A DNA stretch of 11,137 bases from Candidatus Pelagibacterales bacterium (GTDB lineage: Bacteria > Pseudomonadota > Alphaproteobacteria > Rickettsiales > UBA1997): positions 1-11,137 of the forward strand of contig VHBV01000030.1 in assembly GCA_016882165.1 (NCBI GenBank), in the 5' to 3' direction. A program made the position numbers and the translations under genes. Under the pieces are notes generated by a model, which was not told the DNA's origin, made no database searches, and saw only the letters and a list, made by a program, of their open reading frames with translations. Positions within the stretch are counted from its first letter, which is position 1. Each line of letters starts with the position of its first letter. Positions 1 through 7,392 of this stretch are shown here, one piece after another.

Positions 1-570
1 AAGTTTTCCTTGGTTGGCATCAACCGCGGCAACTTTGTTAGTTCCAGCAACCGCAAATATCTTATCCGAAGAATAGTATATTTTTGGACTACGATAATTT
101 TTTAGGAAACTATGAGGAAAAATTCTGGTTTTCCAAATCTTTTTCTTAGTTTCTAAATTGTAAGCCTGAAGCTTACCAGAAGAGTTGAGAAGATAAATAA
201 TGTTATTTCTGATAACTGGAGAAAAAACGAATTCATCATCAGAAATAAAAGAAAAAGATGACCAAATTTCTGATGATTCTTTTAAATGAATTTCAGAAGA
301 ATTTTGCCAAAAAGTTTTTTTCAAAAAGAACTTCTTACTAAAATTCTCAACTCTTTGATTTTGTTCAGAACTTGAACCATTCCAAAAACCGTTTTCTTTC
401 TGATTAGGTAATTCTATCACAACATTTAACAAAGATTTATCAATTTTCACAGAATCAATTGCAGTAAAAACAGAAATTGCTTTGTCTTTATCATAAGATT
501 TTTCTTTATCAGCACAAGAAAAGAAAAAAAGTGGCAATAAAATTGAAAGTTTTAGGAATTTTTTTTTCAT
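1..570 (-). CDS. bamB: BamB-like outer-membrane assembly lipoprotein (PQQ-type beta-propeller), C-terminal part outside window
   Basis: The reading frame runs from ATG at 570 to the left edge without a stop, giving the first 190 residues; the C-terminus lies outside the window. The N-terminus is a lipoprotein signal: three lysines, a hydrophobic stretch and an FFFSC lipobox with the modified Cys at residue 19, so the mature protein should be lipid-anchored and periplasm-facing. Two PQQ-type blade motifs are visible: residues about 119-146 (IIYLL..SGKLQAYNLETKKKIW) and a second starting near 171 (IFAVAGTNKVAAVDANQGK). The segment VIELPNQKENGFWNGS near residue 50 fits the pre-propeller region of alphaproteobacterial BamB proteins. 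BamB supports BamA during insertion of beta-barrel proteins into the outer membrane. In alphaproteobacteria it commonly follows a YfgM-like TPR gene and precedes der, and the first half of that order is seen here. No Shine-Dalgarno sequence precedes the ATG. The lipobox is less canonical than LxGC, and the full propeller cannot be confirmed from this half. Confidence 0.82.
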   Translation of the reverse strand, partial: MKKKFLKLSILLPLFFFSCADKEKSYDKDKAISVFTAIDSVKIDKSLLNVVIELPNQKENGFWNGSSSEQNQRVENFSKKFFLKKTFWQNSSEIHLKESSEIWSSFSFISDDEFVFSPVIRNNIIYLLNSSGKLQAYNLETKKKIWKTRIFPHSFLKNYRSPKIYYSSDKIFAVAGTNKVAAVDANQGKL

Positions 571-633
571 TTAGTTAGAAAATTTTGTATTTTTGACTAA
601 ACTTTGTAAGTCATTACGATAAACCTTAGCAAT

Positions 634-667
634 GTGGCAATTGATTTTTCATAGATTAAATTGCCAC
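634..667 (-). repeat. Perfect 9-bp inverted repeat (hairpin) between the YfgM-like gene and bamB
   Basis: GTGGCAATT at 634-642 and AATTGCCAC at 659-667 are perfect inverted repeats around a 16-nt spacer. They lie in the 110-bp gap after the YfgM-like stop and before the bamB start. Four of the nine pairs are G-C, which is high for this AT-rich DNA. On the minus-strand transcript no U-run follows the stem, so it is not a classical intrinsic terminator. It could slow or process the transcript, protect a 3' end, or be a protein-binding site. The structure is read directly; any function is inference. Confidence 0.5.
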
Positions 668-680
668 CCAAGCCTTTTAA

Positions 681-1376
681 CTATTTTGGTCTATAACCTT
701 TTGAAACAACAATTGATAAGCCTTCTTTTGCTCTTTCTTTTAAGTTTCTTGAAACTTCTGGATTATTTACAATCGAATTAAAAGAAGCATAAGCTTTTTC
801 AAATTCATTTTTTTGCATTTCAGCTATAGCTTTTTGTTCAATAATTTCATATTTTAGTTCAGAACTTTTATTCTCAATTTCAGAAATAATTTCAAGTAAC
901 TCGGGTTTTTGAGATTCAACTTCATCAGCAACCAAAATTTTAATCATTAATAAGCCGCCTAAATCTTTTATATAAGAATCACAAGAAGAACAATTGCTCA
1001 AAGTTTTATAGATATCTAAAGCTTCAGATTTTTTGCCTTCATTCAATAAAATTGCTGCATAACGAAGAGAAGCTATAGATTTAACTCCACTTGGAACAGA
1101 TTTATTACCAGCAATATTTTTTAAAGCCTCTTTTGCTTTATTGATATTTCCTGTTTGCTCGTCAATAATTGAAAGCTGTAAAATTTCAGAATATTTTTCT
1201 TCCTGAGAATTTTTATATAAATTAAACACAAAATATATCACTAAAACAACTACTGCAAAAACCAAAATTGAAAAAATAGTTTTAGAATTTTTAGAGAAAA
1301 ATTTTGCAATTTTTTCTGATCTTGCTTCAGATTTTGCCTGATTGATAATTTGGTTAATTTCGTTATTCTGTGACAT
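681..1376 (-). CDS. YfgM-like membrane-anchored tetratricopeptide-type protein
   Basis: This 231-residue protein has a short, charged cytoplasmic N-terminus (about 1-30, rich in E, K and Q), one strong transmembrane segment (about 33-53) and a helical C-terminal part. The latter shows TPR-like helix pairs, for example residues about 101-126 (ASLRYAAILLNEGKKSEALDIY) and 180-203 (EQKAIAEMQKNEFEKAYASF). This is the architecture of the YfgM / tetratricopeptide-like family (Rickettsiales relatives are annotated DUF2659). In E. coli YfgM is tail-out in the inner membrane, contacts SecYEG and PpiD, and assists periplasmic proteins. The gene sits between folD (50 bp upstream) and bamB (110 bp downstream) on the same strand, matching the usual yfgM-bamB order. 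Residues 128-131 form a CSSC motif that could be a periplasmic disulfide; I do not know it as a family feature. The ATG at 1376 is the only sensible start. The family call is sound, but the exact role in this organism is inferred. Confidence 0.75.
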   Translation of the reverse strand: MSQNNEINQIINQAKSEARSEKIAKFFSKNSKTIFSILVFAVVVLVIYFVFNLYKNSQEEKYSEILQLSIIDEQTGNINKAKEALKNIAGNKSVPSGVKSIASLRYAAILLNEGKKSEALDIYKTLSNCSSCDSYIKDLGGLLMIKILVADEVESQKPELLEIISEIENKSSELKYEIIEQKAIAEMQKNEFEKAYASFNSIVNNPEVSRNLKERAKEGLSIVVSKGYRPK

Positions 1377-1426
1377 TTTATATTTGAGTTTAGAATTGTT
1401 ATTTTTTTCTTAAAAAGCGAAAGTTT

Positions 1427-2311
1427 TTACTTAACTAGTTTTAGACAACAATTTAGAGTATTTTTCAAAAGATAAGCAATTGTCATTGGCCCTACTCCTC
1501 CTGGAACTGGAGTTATTGCTTTAACAACATTTTGCACATTTTCAAAATCAACATCTCCTACTAATTTTGTTTTTCCATCTTCAAGTGTAATTCGGTTAAT
1601 GCCCACGTCAATTATAACTGCATCTTTTTTAACCATATCTGCTTTTATCAAACCAGGAACACCAGCTGCAACAATTATAATGTCAGATTGCAAACATTCT
1701 GCTTTAAGATCTTTAGTAGAACGATTGGCAATTGTAACTGTACAGCTTTCAAGCATTAAAAGTCTGGCAAGAGGTCTTCCAACAATGTTTGAAGATCCAA
1801 CTACTAGCGCTTTCATACCAGAAAGATTATTCCCAAGTGCTGATTTTATCAAATGAACACAACCCAAAGGAGTACATGGAACTAAAGCAGAGTCATTTCC
1901 TTCAACTTCACCAACTGAAAGTTTACCAACATTGATAACATGAAAACCATCAACATCTTTGCGATAGTCAATTGCACGGATCACTTTTTTAGTGTCAATA
2001 TGCTTAGGAAGTGGAAGCTGCACTAAAATTCCATGGATTTTCTTATCTGCATTTAACTCTTCAATTTTAGAAATTAATTCTTCTTCTGAAATGTCGGCAG
2101 ATAACTTGTATTGCAAAGAATTCATTCCCACGCCATGGGCAGTTTTTTCTTTGTTACCAACATAAACTTCACTTGCTGGATCATTTCCTACTAAAATTAC
2201 TGCAAGACTTGGAGTAACACGAAAATCTTTTTTGATTTTCTCAACTTCTTTTGCAATGTTTAACCTTAAAGAAGTCGCAATTTCTTTGCCGTTAATAATT
2301 TGTGCTGTCAT
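1427..2311 (-). CDS. folD: Bifunctional methylenetetrahydrofolate dehydrogenase / methenyltetrahydrofolate cyclohydrolase FolD
   Basis: FolD interconverts 5,10-methylene-THF, 5,10-methenyl-THF and 10-formyl-THF in the cytosol, feeding purine synthesis and formyl-Met-tRNA. Starting at MTAQ the protein is 294 residues, the normal family length. Visible hallmarks include the N-terminal active-site segment with Tyr50 and Lys54 (EVYVGNKEK), the VQLPLP signature at 97-102 containing Gln98, the catalytic Asp121 in DVDGFH, the NADP-binding loop GSSNIVGRP at 172-180, and the family signature TPVPGGVGPMT at 267-277. All key residues are present, so it should be active. The frame extends upstream to a TTG at 2317, but the ATG at 2311 matches the usual family N-terminus (xxAQIINGK) and is preferred. 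The gene is downstream of a glycosyltransferase with a 74-80 bp gap that holds a possible promoter. It is probably a housekeeping gene flanking the glycan locus. Confidence 0.97.
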   Translation of the reverse strand: MTAQIINGKEIATSLRLNIAKEVEKIKKDFRVTPSLAVILVGNDPASEVYVGNKEKTAHGVGMNSLQYKLSADISEEELISKIEELNADKKIHGILVQLPLPKHIDTKKVIRAIDYRKDVDGFHVINVGKLSVGEVEGNDSALVPCTPLGCVHLIKSALGNNLSGMKALVVGSSNIVGRPLARLLMLESCTVTIANRSTKDLKAECLQSDIIIVAAGVPGLIKADMVKKDAVIIDVGINRITLEDGKTKLVGDVDFENVQNVVKAITPVPGGVGPMTIAYLLKNTLNCCLKLVK

Positions 2312-2341
2312 TTTCAAATATACTTTATGAAGGTTTTATAA

Positions 2342-2371
2342 ATAATATCTAATTTTATGCATAAGAAGCAA
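2342..2371 (-). promoter_or_regulatory. Possible sigma-70-type promoter for folD with a palindrome in the spacer
   Basis: On the minus strand a TTGCTT box (2366-2371) and a TATTAT box (2342-2347, five of six to TATAAT) are 18 bp apart, about 30 bp upstream of the folD ATG at 2311. The spacer contains a perfect 10-bp palindrome, TTATGCATAA, at 2355-2364. In DNA this AT-rich, -10-like hexamers are frequent by chance, so this is only a candidate. A promoter here would give folD and the downstream yfgM-bamB genes expression independent of the glycan genes. Confidence 0.25.
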
Positions 2372-2391
2372 TAATTCCACTAATTTTTATA

Positions 2392-3327
2392 TTAATTATG
2401 CTTTTCTATAATTGTTATTGGACGCTTTTTACTTTGAATGTATATTCTTGCTAAATATTCACCAATAATTCCAAGAAATATTGCATTAACACTCGTTGAA
2501 AAAAGAATTAATACTGTGATTGTTGTAAATCCAGCTGGCATATAAATATTAAAAAATATTTTAGCCATAACATAAAATAAACTTAGCAGGATAGTGAAAA
2601 ATGCAATCACCAATCCTAAATAAGAAGCTATTCTCAATGGTAATATTGACTGACTGACAACAGCATCTAAAGCAAGTTGTAAAAGATTTTTGAAAGGAAA
2701 TTTACTTTCACCTTTCAATCTTTGTTTCCTGTTGTACTCAATGCCAATTCTGCTATATCCAAAACTAAAAATTATTCCTCTTAAATACATATCACAGTCA
2801 TCAACTTCTACCAAATGATCTAAAATTTTGCGATCTATTAAAATAAAGTCACCAGCATCAACTGGTAAGTCATTTTCACTTATTTTATTAATAATTCTGT
2901 AGAATAGCTTTCTTAAAAAAGTTATAAACTTTCCTTCTTTTCTACTTCTTCTAATACCATAAACAATTTTATAGCCCAGTTCCCACTTTTCTAAAAATTG
3001 AGGCAATAACTCTGGTGGATCTTGCAAATCACAATCAAACTCAATTGCCACATCACCTTTCGCTTTGCTATATCCAGTCCAAATTGATTTTTGATAACCA
3101 AAATTTTTAGAAAATTTAAAAATTCTTAACCTTTTATCATTTTTAGCTAATTCTTCGAGAATTTTATAAGTATCATCCGTGCTACAGTTATCAGTGACAA
3201 TAATCTCAAAATCATATTTATCTGATAACTTATCAATCTGTTTTGTAATTTGTGTATAGTAAGATTTTATTCCCTCTTCTTCATTATACACTGGAGTAAC
3301 AATTGAGATAAGTTTTTTATTTTTCAT
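2392..3327 (-). CDS. GtrB/DPM1-like family 2 glycosyltransferase (polyprenyl-phosphate sugar synthase type)
   Basis: This 311-residue protein has a GT-A family 2 domain: the N-terminal SIVTPVYNEEEGI (8-20), IIVTDNCSTDDT (42-53, nucleotide binding) and DCDLQDPPE (98-106, the DxD-type metal and nucleotide site typical of GtrB/DPM1-like enzymes). Two C-terminal transmembrane segments follow at about 233-257 and 266-290, then GIIGEYLARIY (287-297), a typical ending of this group. Such enzymes transfer a hexose from UDP or GDP to undecaprenyl phosphate on the cytoplasmic face, providing a lipid-linked donor for periplasmic glycosyltransferases. The ATG at 3327 lies inside the end of the upstream epimerase gene (11-bp overlap), which points to translational coupling. 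A GT87 membrane glycosyltransferase encoded nearby is a natural user of the product. The sugar cannot be told from sequence. There is no small GtrA-type flippase gene in the window. Confidence 0.88.
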   Translation of the reverse strand: MKNKKLISIVTPVYNEEEGIKSYYTQITKQIDKLSDKYDFEIIVTDNCSTDDTYKILEELAKNDKRLRIFKFSKNFGYQKSIWTGYSKAKGDVAIEFDCDLQDPPELLPQFLEKWELGYKIVYGIRRSRKEGKFITFLRKLFYRIINKISENDLPVDAGDFILIDRKILDHLVEVDDCDMYLRGIIFSFGYSRIGIEYNRKQRLKGESKFPFKNLLQLALDAVVSQSILPLRIASYLGLVIAFFTILLSLFYVMAKIFFNIYMPAGFTTITVLILFSTSVNAIFLGIIGEYLARIYIQSKKRPITIIEKHN

Positions 3328-4210
3328 ACGCTATATTTTTTAATCCTTTATCTAAATCAAATTTCGGTTTCCAATTTGGCAATACTTTACCTATATATGG
3401 TTTCATAATCTGATTTTTTCTGTAAGGTACAGCTCCCCAATTTACAACAACTTTCCAACCAGTAATTTCAATATATTTCAGTATAACTTCTTTAAGACTT
3501 TTTAATGTTCCGCTTGTTAAAAAATATTTTTCATGTTTGCCTAAATTTGTTTTTCTTTTAACAACATTCATTGCAGCAAGATAGCCTTCTAATACATCTT
3601 CTATATATAAAAAATCCATCAATTGCTTTCCATCAGTTAAATTAACTTCGCAATTATTTTTATAGGACTCTTTGATTAATGAAAAAATTTTTTTTCTATT
3701 ATCATTAGGTCCATAAGTATCAGGAAGATTAAGTGTAATGGTCGATAAATTTTTATCTAAAACATAATAATCTATAATATCTTCAAAGGCTTGCTTTGTG
3801 GCAGCATAAAAACAAATTGGCTTAGCCTTATTATAAGTGCTGTATTGCCAATAAGTTCCTGTATTAATCAAATATTTACAACTATTGTTAGACATCGCTT
3901 CTAATAAGTAAGAACCATATTTTATATTACAATCTATTGATGATTCTATATTTTTTATATCTTGATTATAGGAATTTACAGATGCTAAATGGAAAACAAA
4001 ATCTATATTATTATTTCTAAAAGCATAATCTACAGAAGAGAAACTACCATCATAGTAATAAACTTTTAATCCTGTTTCAAACTGATCTTCAGATGAGAAA
4101 TTTTTTGTAGTTAAGGCAAAAACTTTATTTCCTTGTAATAATAATTTTTTTACTAAGTTACTTGCTATATAACCACTTAAACCGGTAACTAATATATTAT
4201 ATTTTTTCAT
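3317..4210 (-). CDS. NAD-dependent epimerase/dehydratase (extended SDR), RfbJ/CDP-abequose-synthase-like
   Basis: From the ATG at 4210 the protein is 297 residues, in the usual range for nucleotide-sugar epimerases and 4-reductases. It opens with a Rossmann nucleotide-binding motif (VTGLSGYIAS, TGxxGxI at 9-15) and has the catalytic Thr region NTGTYW (116-121) and the YxxxK pair Tyr135/Lys139 in YAATKQAFED. This is followed by LPDTYGPNDNRKK and a C-terminal substrate domain with LMDFLYIEDVLEGY (197-210). From memory, YAATKQAFE plus DTYGPND resembles the RfbJ-type CDP-abequose synthase group, which reduces a 4-keto-3,6-dideoxyhexose; the exact substrate is not certain. The frame extends upstream to a TTG at 4279, but that adds a 23-residue hydrophobic leader overlapping the divergent gene, so ATG 4210 is preferred. 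It overlaps the GT2 gene downstream by 11 bp and probably supplies or tailors the sugar used by the neighbouring transferases. Confidence 0.85.
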   Translation of the reverse strand: MKKYNILVTGLSGYIASNLVKKLLLQGNKVFALTTKNFSSEDQFETGLKVYYYDGSFSSVDYAFRNNNIDFVFHLASVNSYNQDIKNIESSIDCNIKYGSYLLEAMSNNSCKYLINTGTYWQYSTYNKAKPICFYAATKQAFEDIIDYYVLDKNLSTITLNLPDTYGPNDNRKKIFSLIKESYKNNCEVNLTDGKQLMDFLYIEDVLEGYLAAMNVVKRKTNLGKHEKYFLTSGTLKSLKEVILKYIEITGWKVVVNWGAVPYRKNQIMKPYIGKVLPNWKPKFDLDKGLKNIAYEK

Positions 4211-4239
4211 TAAAACTATCAAAATAAGAAATTTTCTAA

Positions 4240-5463
4240 ATGGATCAAATAATAAAAACCAATCGTTTAGTTGCAACAACTACAATTGGATTACTCACAG
4301 CAGTAATCTATCATTTTTTTATAATGAAAATATATTTTGGATTTGGCTATCCCTACGATACATTTCTTTTTTTACCAGATGACCGTTTCATGGATTTAGT
4401 AAATCCTTTGCAGATGATAAAAGATTTTTCTCCATATACAAACAACAAAGAAGGAATTCCTGCAAATTATTTTCCTTTCACATACTTAATTTTATATCCT
4501 TTTTCCTTTATCTCTTTAGGTGATTCAATAATTATATTTTTGTTAATTTTCACAGCTTACACCTTCAAAATAACTAATTATTTCATTGGGAAAAAATCCA
4601 CTTCAAAATATGAAAACATTAGAAACGTTTTTGTGCTTTCTTTTTTTACATACCCTTTTCTATTTACATTTGATCGAGGTAATATTGAAGCAATAGTTTT
4701 CATATTCGAAGCATTATTTCTTATAAGTTACCTACAAAAACGCTCTTATATTTCAGCAATTTTTCTATCTCTTGCAGCATCAATGAAGTTTTACCCAGCT
4801 TTCTTAGCAATCATCTTTATAAAAAATCGTCAATTTAAACAGTTTGGATTATGTACCCTTCTAACAATTGTAATTAGTGTAATTAGCTTATCGATTTTTA
4901 ATGATGGAAATTTAATCCAGAATATTGCTGATTTTCAAAAAAATCTTAAAGATTTTAACAAATTATATATGCTAAATGATGATTTGAACTCAAATGGATT
5001 ATCGATTTTTTCTCTTATCAAATTCGAGTTAGCATCTATAAAAATAATATTAAGCGATTTATCAGAATCTCAAACAAAAATTCTACTTATCTATTTTATA
5101 TCATTTTGTTTAATTTCTTATCTGCTTATAAACTACTATATACTGAAATTTGAAAACGTACTATGGAAACAATTAATGCTAATAGTTTCTAGCAGTTTAA
5201 TTCTTTTCAATGTTTCTTATGACTACAAAATGATTTCTCTTCTACTACCTATTTTTTTGTACTTAAATGACGAAAAAAAGTATAAATTTGATTCTTTCTA
5301 TATCTGCGGATTTTCTCTTCTTTTAATACCAAAGCAAATTGCAGTAAAGAGTGGTGATTTTGGTTACTTTATGATTTCAAACTTCTTAAATTTAGCAATT
5401 ATTTTAGGATTTATAGTAATTATAATGATCGAGAAAAAGTATGATAAAGAAGTTACTATTTGA
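4240..5463 (+). CDS. Polytopic membrane glycosyltransferase, GT87/DUF2029-like
   Basis: This is the only plus-strand gene. The 407-residue product is hydrophobic, with about nine or ten transmembrane segments (for example about 12-30, 80-105, 130-145, 147-165, 170-195, 203-220, 281-300, 312-330, 350-364 and 378-397). Motifs fit the GT87 (DUF2029) GT-C family: an acidic first periplasmic loop (YPYDTFLFLPDDRFMD, 37-52, possible catalytic Asp), ANYFPFTYLILYPFS (75-89), DRGNIEA (145-151) and the MKFYPAF motif (182-188). Such enzymes use polyprenyl-phosphate sugars as donors and act on the periplasmic face. That fits the adjacent GtrB-like donor synthase. The start codon is 29 bp from the divergent epimerase start, so the promoters must overlap coding sequence. 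The gene ends convergently with the ThDP gene, leaving 133 bp between stops. Family assignment is by motif and topology, so other GT-C families are possible. Confidence 0.72.
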   Translation: MDQIIKTNRLVATTTIGLLTAVIYHFFIMKIYFGFGYPYDTFLFLPDDRFMDLVNPLQMIKDFSPYTNNKEGIPANYFPFTYLILYPFSFISLGDSIIIFLLIFTAYTFKITNYFIGKKSTSKYENIRNVFVLSFFTYPFLFTFDRGNIEAIVFIFEALFLISYLQKRSYISAIFLSLAASMKFYPAFLAIIFIKNRQFKQFGLCTLLTIVISVISLSIFNDGNLIQNIADFQKNLKDFNKLYMLNDDLNSNGLSIFSLIKFELASIKIILSDLSESQTKILLIYFISFCLISYLLINYYILKFENVLWKQLMLIVSSSLILFNVSYDYKMISLLLPIFLYLNDEKKYKFDSFYICGFSLLLIPKQIAVKSGDFGYFMISNFLNLAIILGFIVIIMIEKKYDKEVTI

Positions 5464-5481
5464 GGTTATCACTTAAAATTA

Positions 5482-5513
5482 GGAAAAAGTTATCTTAAAA
5501 ATATTATTTTTCC
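5482..5513. terminator. Weak stem between convergent gene ends, possible bidirectional terminator
   Basis: GGAAAAA (5482-5488) and TTTTTCC (5507-5513) can form a 7-bp stem with an 18-nt loop. It lies just after the GT87 stop and before the ThDP gene's stop region. The rest of the 133-bp gap (5464-5596) contains only AT-rich sequence and a second A/T stem (AAAAAG 5572-5577 with CTTTTT 5585-5590). Neither has a GC-rich stem followed by a clean U-run. Its position between convergent genes is the main support for terminator function. Confidence 0.25.
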
Positions 5514-5596
5514 AAATCACAGCAATTTTCTTTCCTGTTAAAGAGCAGTAAATCTTTTAGTAATAAATTAGAAAAAGCTAAAATCTTTTTTTAAAT

Positions 5597-7390
5597 CTAC
5601 TTAATCATATTACTTTCAAGCTCTTCGCGATCTAAGAAAGGATACATATCTTCCAAAGGTTTTGAAATCATGCGTCCATCAGGAAGTTTTTCTGAAGACA
5701 ATTTTGGCTGAAAAATATAATCATTATCTAAAATCACTTCACATACAACAGCACCTTTTTTAGATAAAACTTCTGTAATTTGAGTTTCCAAATTATCATT
5801 ATTTTCAACTCTTGCTACATCAATATCAAAAGCAGCAGCAATTCTTGCAAAATTTGGAACTGAAACACCCGACTCAGGACTACAAGCAACTAATTTCTCA
5901 CCAAAAAAGTTTCTTTGAGTTTGTCTTATGGAAGAATAGCCAGAATTGTTAAGAACAAAAATTTTAATCGGCAAATTGTAATGTTTGATGGTTTGCAGTT
6001 CTTGCAAGTTCATCATAATACTGCCATCTCCTGCAACACAAATTACTTCTTTCTTATCATTCGCAAAGCAGGCACCAATTGCAGCTGGTAAATCATAGCC
6101 CATTGAAGCATCACCAGAATTCCAAAAAACTCTTTGGTTCTTTTTAATTTCTGCAGCTTGAAATAGTGCAACACATGCTGTTCCATTAGCCGCAACTATA
6201 GTTGCATCTTCTTTTAGCAATTTAGTTAAAGAAATAATAAAGTTATAAGGATTTATAGCGCCAAACGACTTTTTGTACTCTGCATTATTTTGGGGAGAAT
6301 ATTTTTCTTTTCTGAACCTGCTCCATTCAACCCAATTTCTTTTATCATCAATTGTGTTTTGAGAAATTCTATTATCTAAAATTGGTAAAAATTCTTTCAA
6401 ATCAGCACAAATTTTTAAATCAATTTTTAAAGTTGGTTTATTTAATTCAGAATCATCAACATCAACAACAATTTTTTTTGCATTACGAGCAAACATTTCC
6501 CAGTTATAACTAACTTGTCTTATATTATTTCTTGTACCAAGAAACAAAACTAAATCAGCATTTTGCAAAACAAAGTTTCCAGCTCTTTGCCCAACTGTCC
6601 CAATTCTTCCCATACAAAGTGGATGATTTGATGAAACCACATCAACACCGTTAAAAGTTGTTAAAACTGGAATTTGTAATTTATCAATAATTTGATGCAA
6701 AACCTCAACTGTTTTTGAAACCCTAATACCATTTCCAGCGACAATTACTGGTCTTTTAGCTGAATTTATTGCTTCAATTACTTTTAAAGCATTCTCTGAT
6801 AAGTTTTTTTCAATATTTGTTTCCGCAGAAAAATCATCATCAATCAAATCATTTTCATCAATTAGTGCACCTTGTATGTTAATTGGAATGTCAATCCAAG
6901 TTGGCCCCATTCTGCCAGTTGTTGCAAGACGCATTGCTTTATGCAAAATTCTTTTTATATCTTTTGGATCTTTAACCATTTCAGCATATTTAGTAATTGG
7001 TTTCACAACCGAAATTATATCAACTTCTTGATCACCTAATTGACGTAAATTTAAATTTGGAACAGATGATAAAGTTGTCTCAAGCTTCACCTGACCAGAA
7101 ATATAAAGAGCTGGAACTGAATCTGTCCACTGACCAAAAACACCATTTAAAGCATTAACTCCACCAGGGCCAGTTGTCACATTTACAACTGCAAGTTTTT
7201 GATTAGTACGAGCATAACCTTCTGCTGCAATAGCTGAAGCTTGTTCATGATGATTACAAACATACTCAAGTTGCTCATGTTTTCCTAAAGAGTCATTTAA
7301 GTGCATTGCCCCACCACCAGAAATCATAAAAACGTGCTTTACACCGAATTTCACTAGTTCTTTAGCAATAAAATCAGAAACTTTGATCAT
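5597..7390 (-). CDS. Thiamine-diphosphate-dependent enzyme, acetolactate-synthase-like, glycan-locus type
   Basis: The 597-residue product has the three-domain fold of acetolactate-synthase-like enzymes. The N-terminal Pyr domain contains NHHEQASAIAAEGYAR with the cofactor-activating Glu49, then TTGPGGVNALNG (72-83). The central domain carries RPVIVAGNG (213-221) and LGTRNN (285-290). The C-terminal PP domain has the ThDP/Mg motif GDGS at 454-457 with NN at 481-482, the canonical spacing. In true acetolactate synthases the segment after NN reads roughly V-R-Q-W-Q; here it is IRQTQRNFFG, with Thr491 at the position of the substrate-recognising Trp. There is no IlvN-like regulatory gene beside it. 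It is probably not the branched-chain amino acid enzyme but one that decarboxylates a 2-keto acid and adds the acyl carbanion to a sugar, as YerE does in yersiniose synthesis. It starts 2 bp after the kinase stop, so the two are almost certainly co-translated. The tail (PDGRMISKPLEDMYPFLDREE, 570-590 region) is of a kind I associate with polysaccharide loci. Confidence 0.88.
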   Translation of the reverse strand: MIKVSDFIAKELVKFGVKHVFMISGGGAMHLNDSLGKHEQLEYVCNHHEQASAIAAEGYARTNQKLAVVNVTTGPGGVNALNGVFGQWTDSVPALYISGQVKLETTLSSVPNLNLRQLGDQEVDIISVVKPITKYAEMVKDPKDIKRILHKAMRLATTGRMGPTWIDIPINIQGALIDENDLIDDDFSAETNIEKNLSENALKVIEAINSAKRPVIVAGNGIRVSKTVEVLHQIIDKLQIPVLTTFNGVDVVSSNHPLCMGRIGTVGQRAGNFVLQNADLVLFLGTRNNIRQVSYNWEMFARNAKKIVVDVDDSELNKPTLKIDLKICADLKEFLPILDNRISQNTIDDKRNWVEWSRFRKEKYSPQNNAEYKKSFGAINPYNFIISLTKLLKEDATIVAANGTACVALFQAAEIKKNQRVFWNSGDASMGYDLPAAIGACFANDKKEVICVAGDGSIMMNLQELQTIKHYNLPIKIFVLNNSGYSSIRQTQRNFFGEKLVACSPESGVSVPNFARIAAAFDIDVARVENNDNLETQITEVLSKKGAVVCEVILDNDYIFQPKLSSEKLPDGRMISKPLEDMYPFLDREELESNMIK

Positions 7391-7392
7391 AT

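Noticed and set aside
1411..1429. TAAAAA-7-TTTTTA stem at the folD stop codon as a terminator
   Set aside because: Only A-T pairs, overlaps the stop codon and has no U-run in the transcribed direction; expected by chance in such AT-rich DNA.
1599..1856. 85-codon open frame on the plus strand
   Set aside because: Lies wholly antisense within folD, whose protein motifs are unmistakable; its translation resembles no family I know.
4211..4279. Upstream extension of the epimerase to a TTG at 4279
   Set aside because: The ATG at 4210 places the Rossmann motif at the usual distance from the N-terminus; the extension overlaps the divergent gene and looks like its antisense.
5572..5590. AAAAAG-7-CTTTTT stem near the ThDP gene stop as a terminator
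   Set aside because: One G-C pair only; too weak to call by itself in this composition.
5597..7390. Calling this gene ilvB/ilvI (acetolactate synthase)
   Set aside because: The substrate-selecting Trp is replaced by Thr491, there is no regulatory subunit gene, and the context is a glycan operon.
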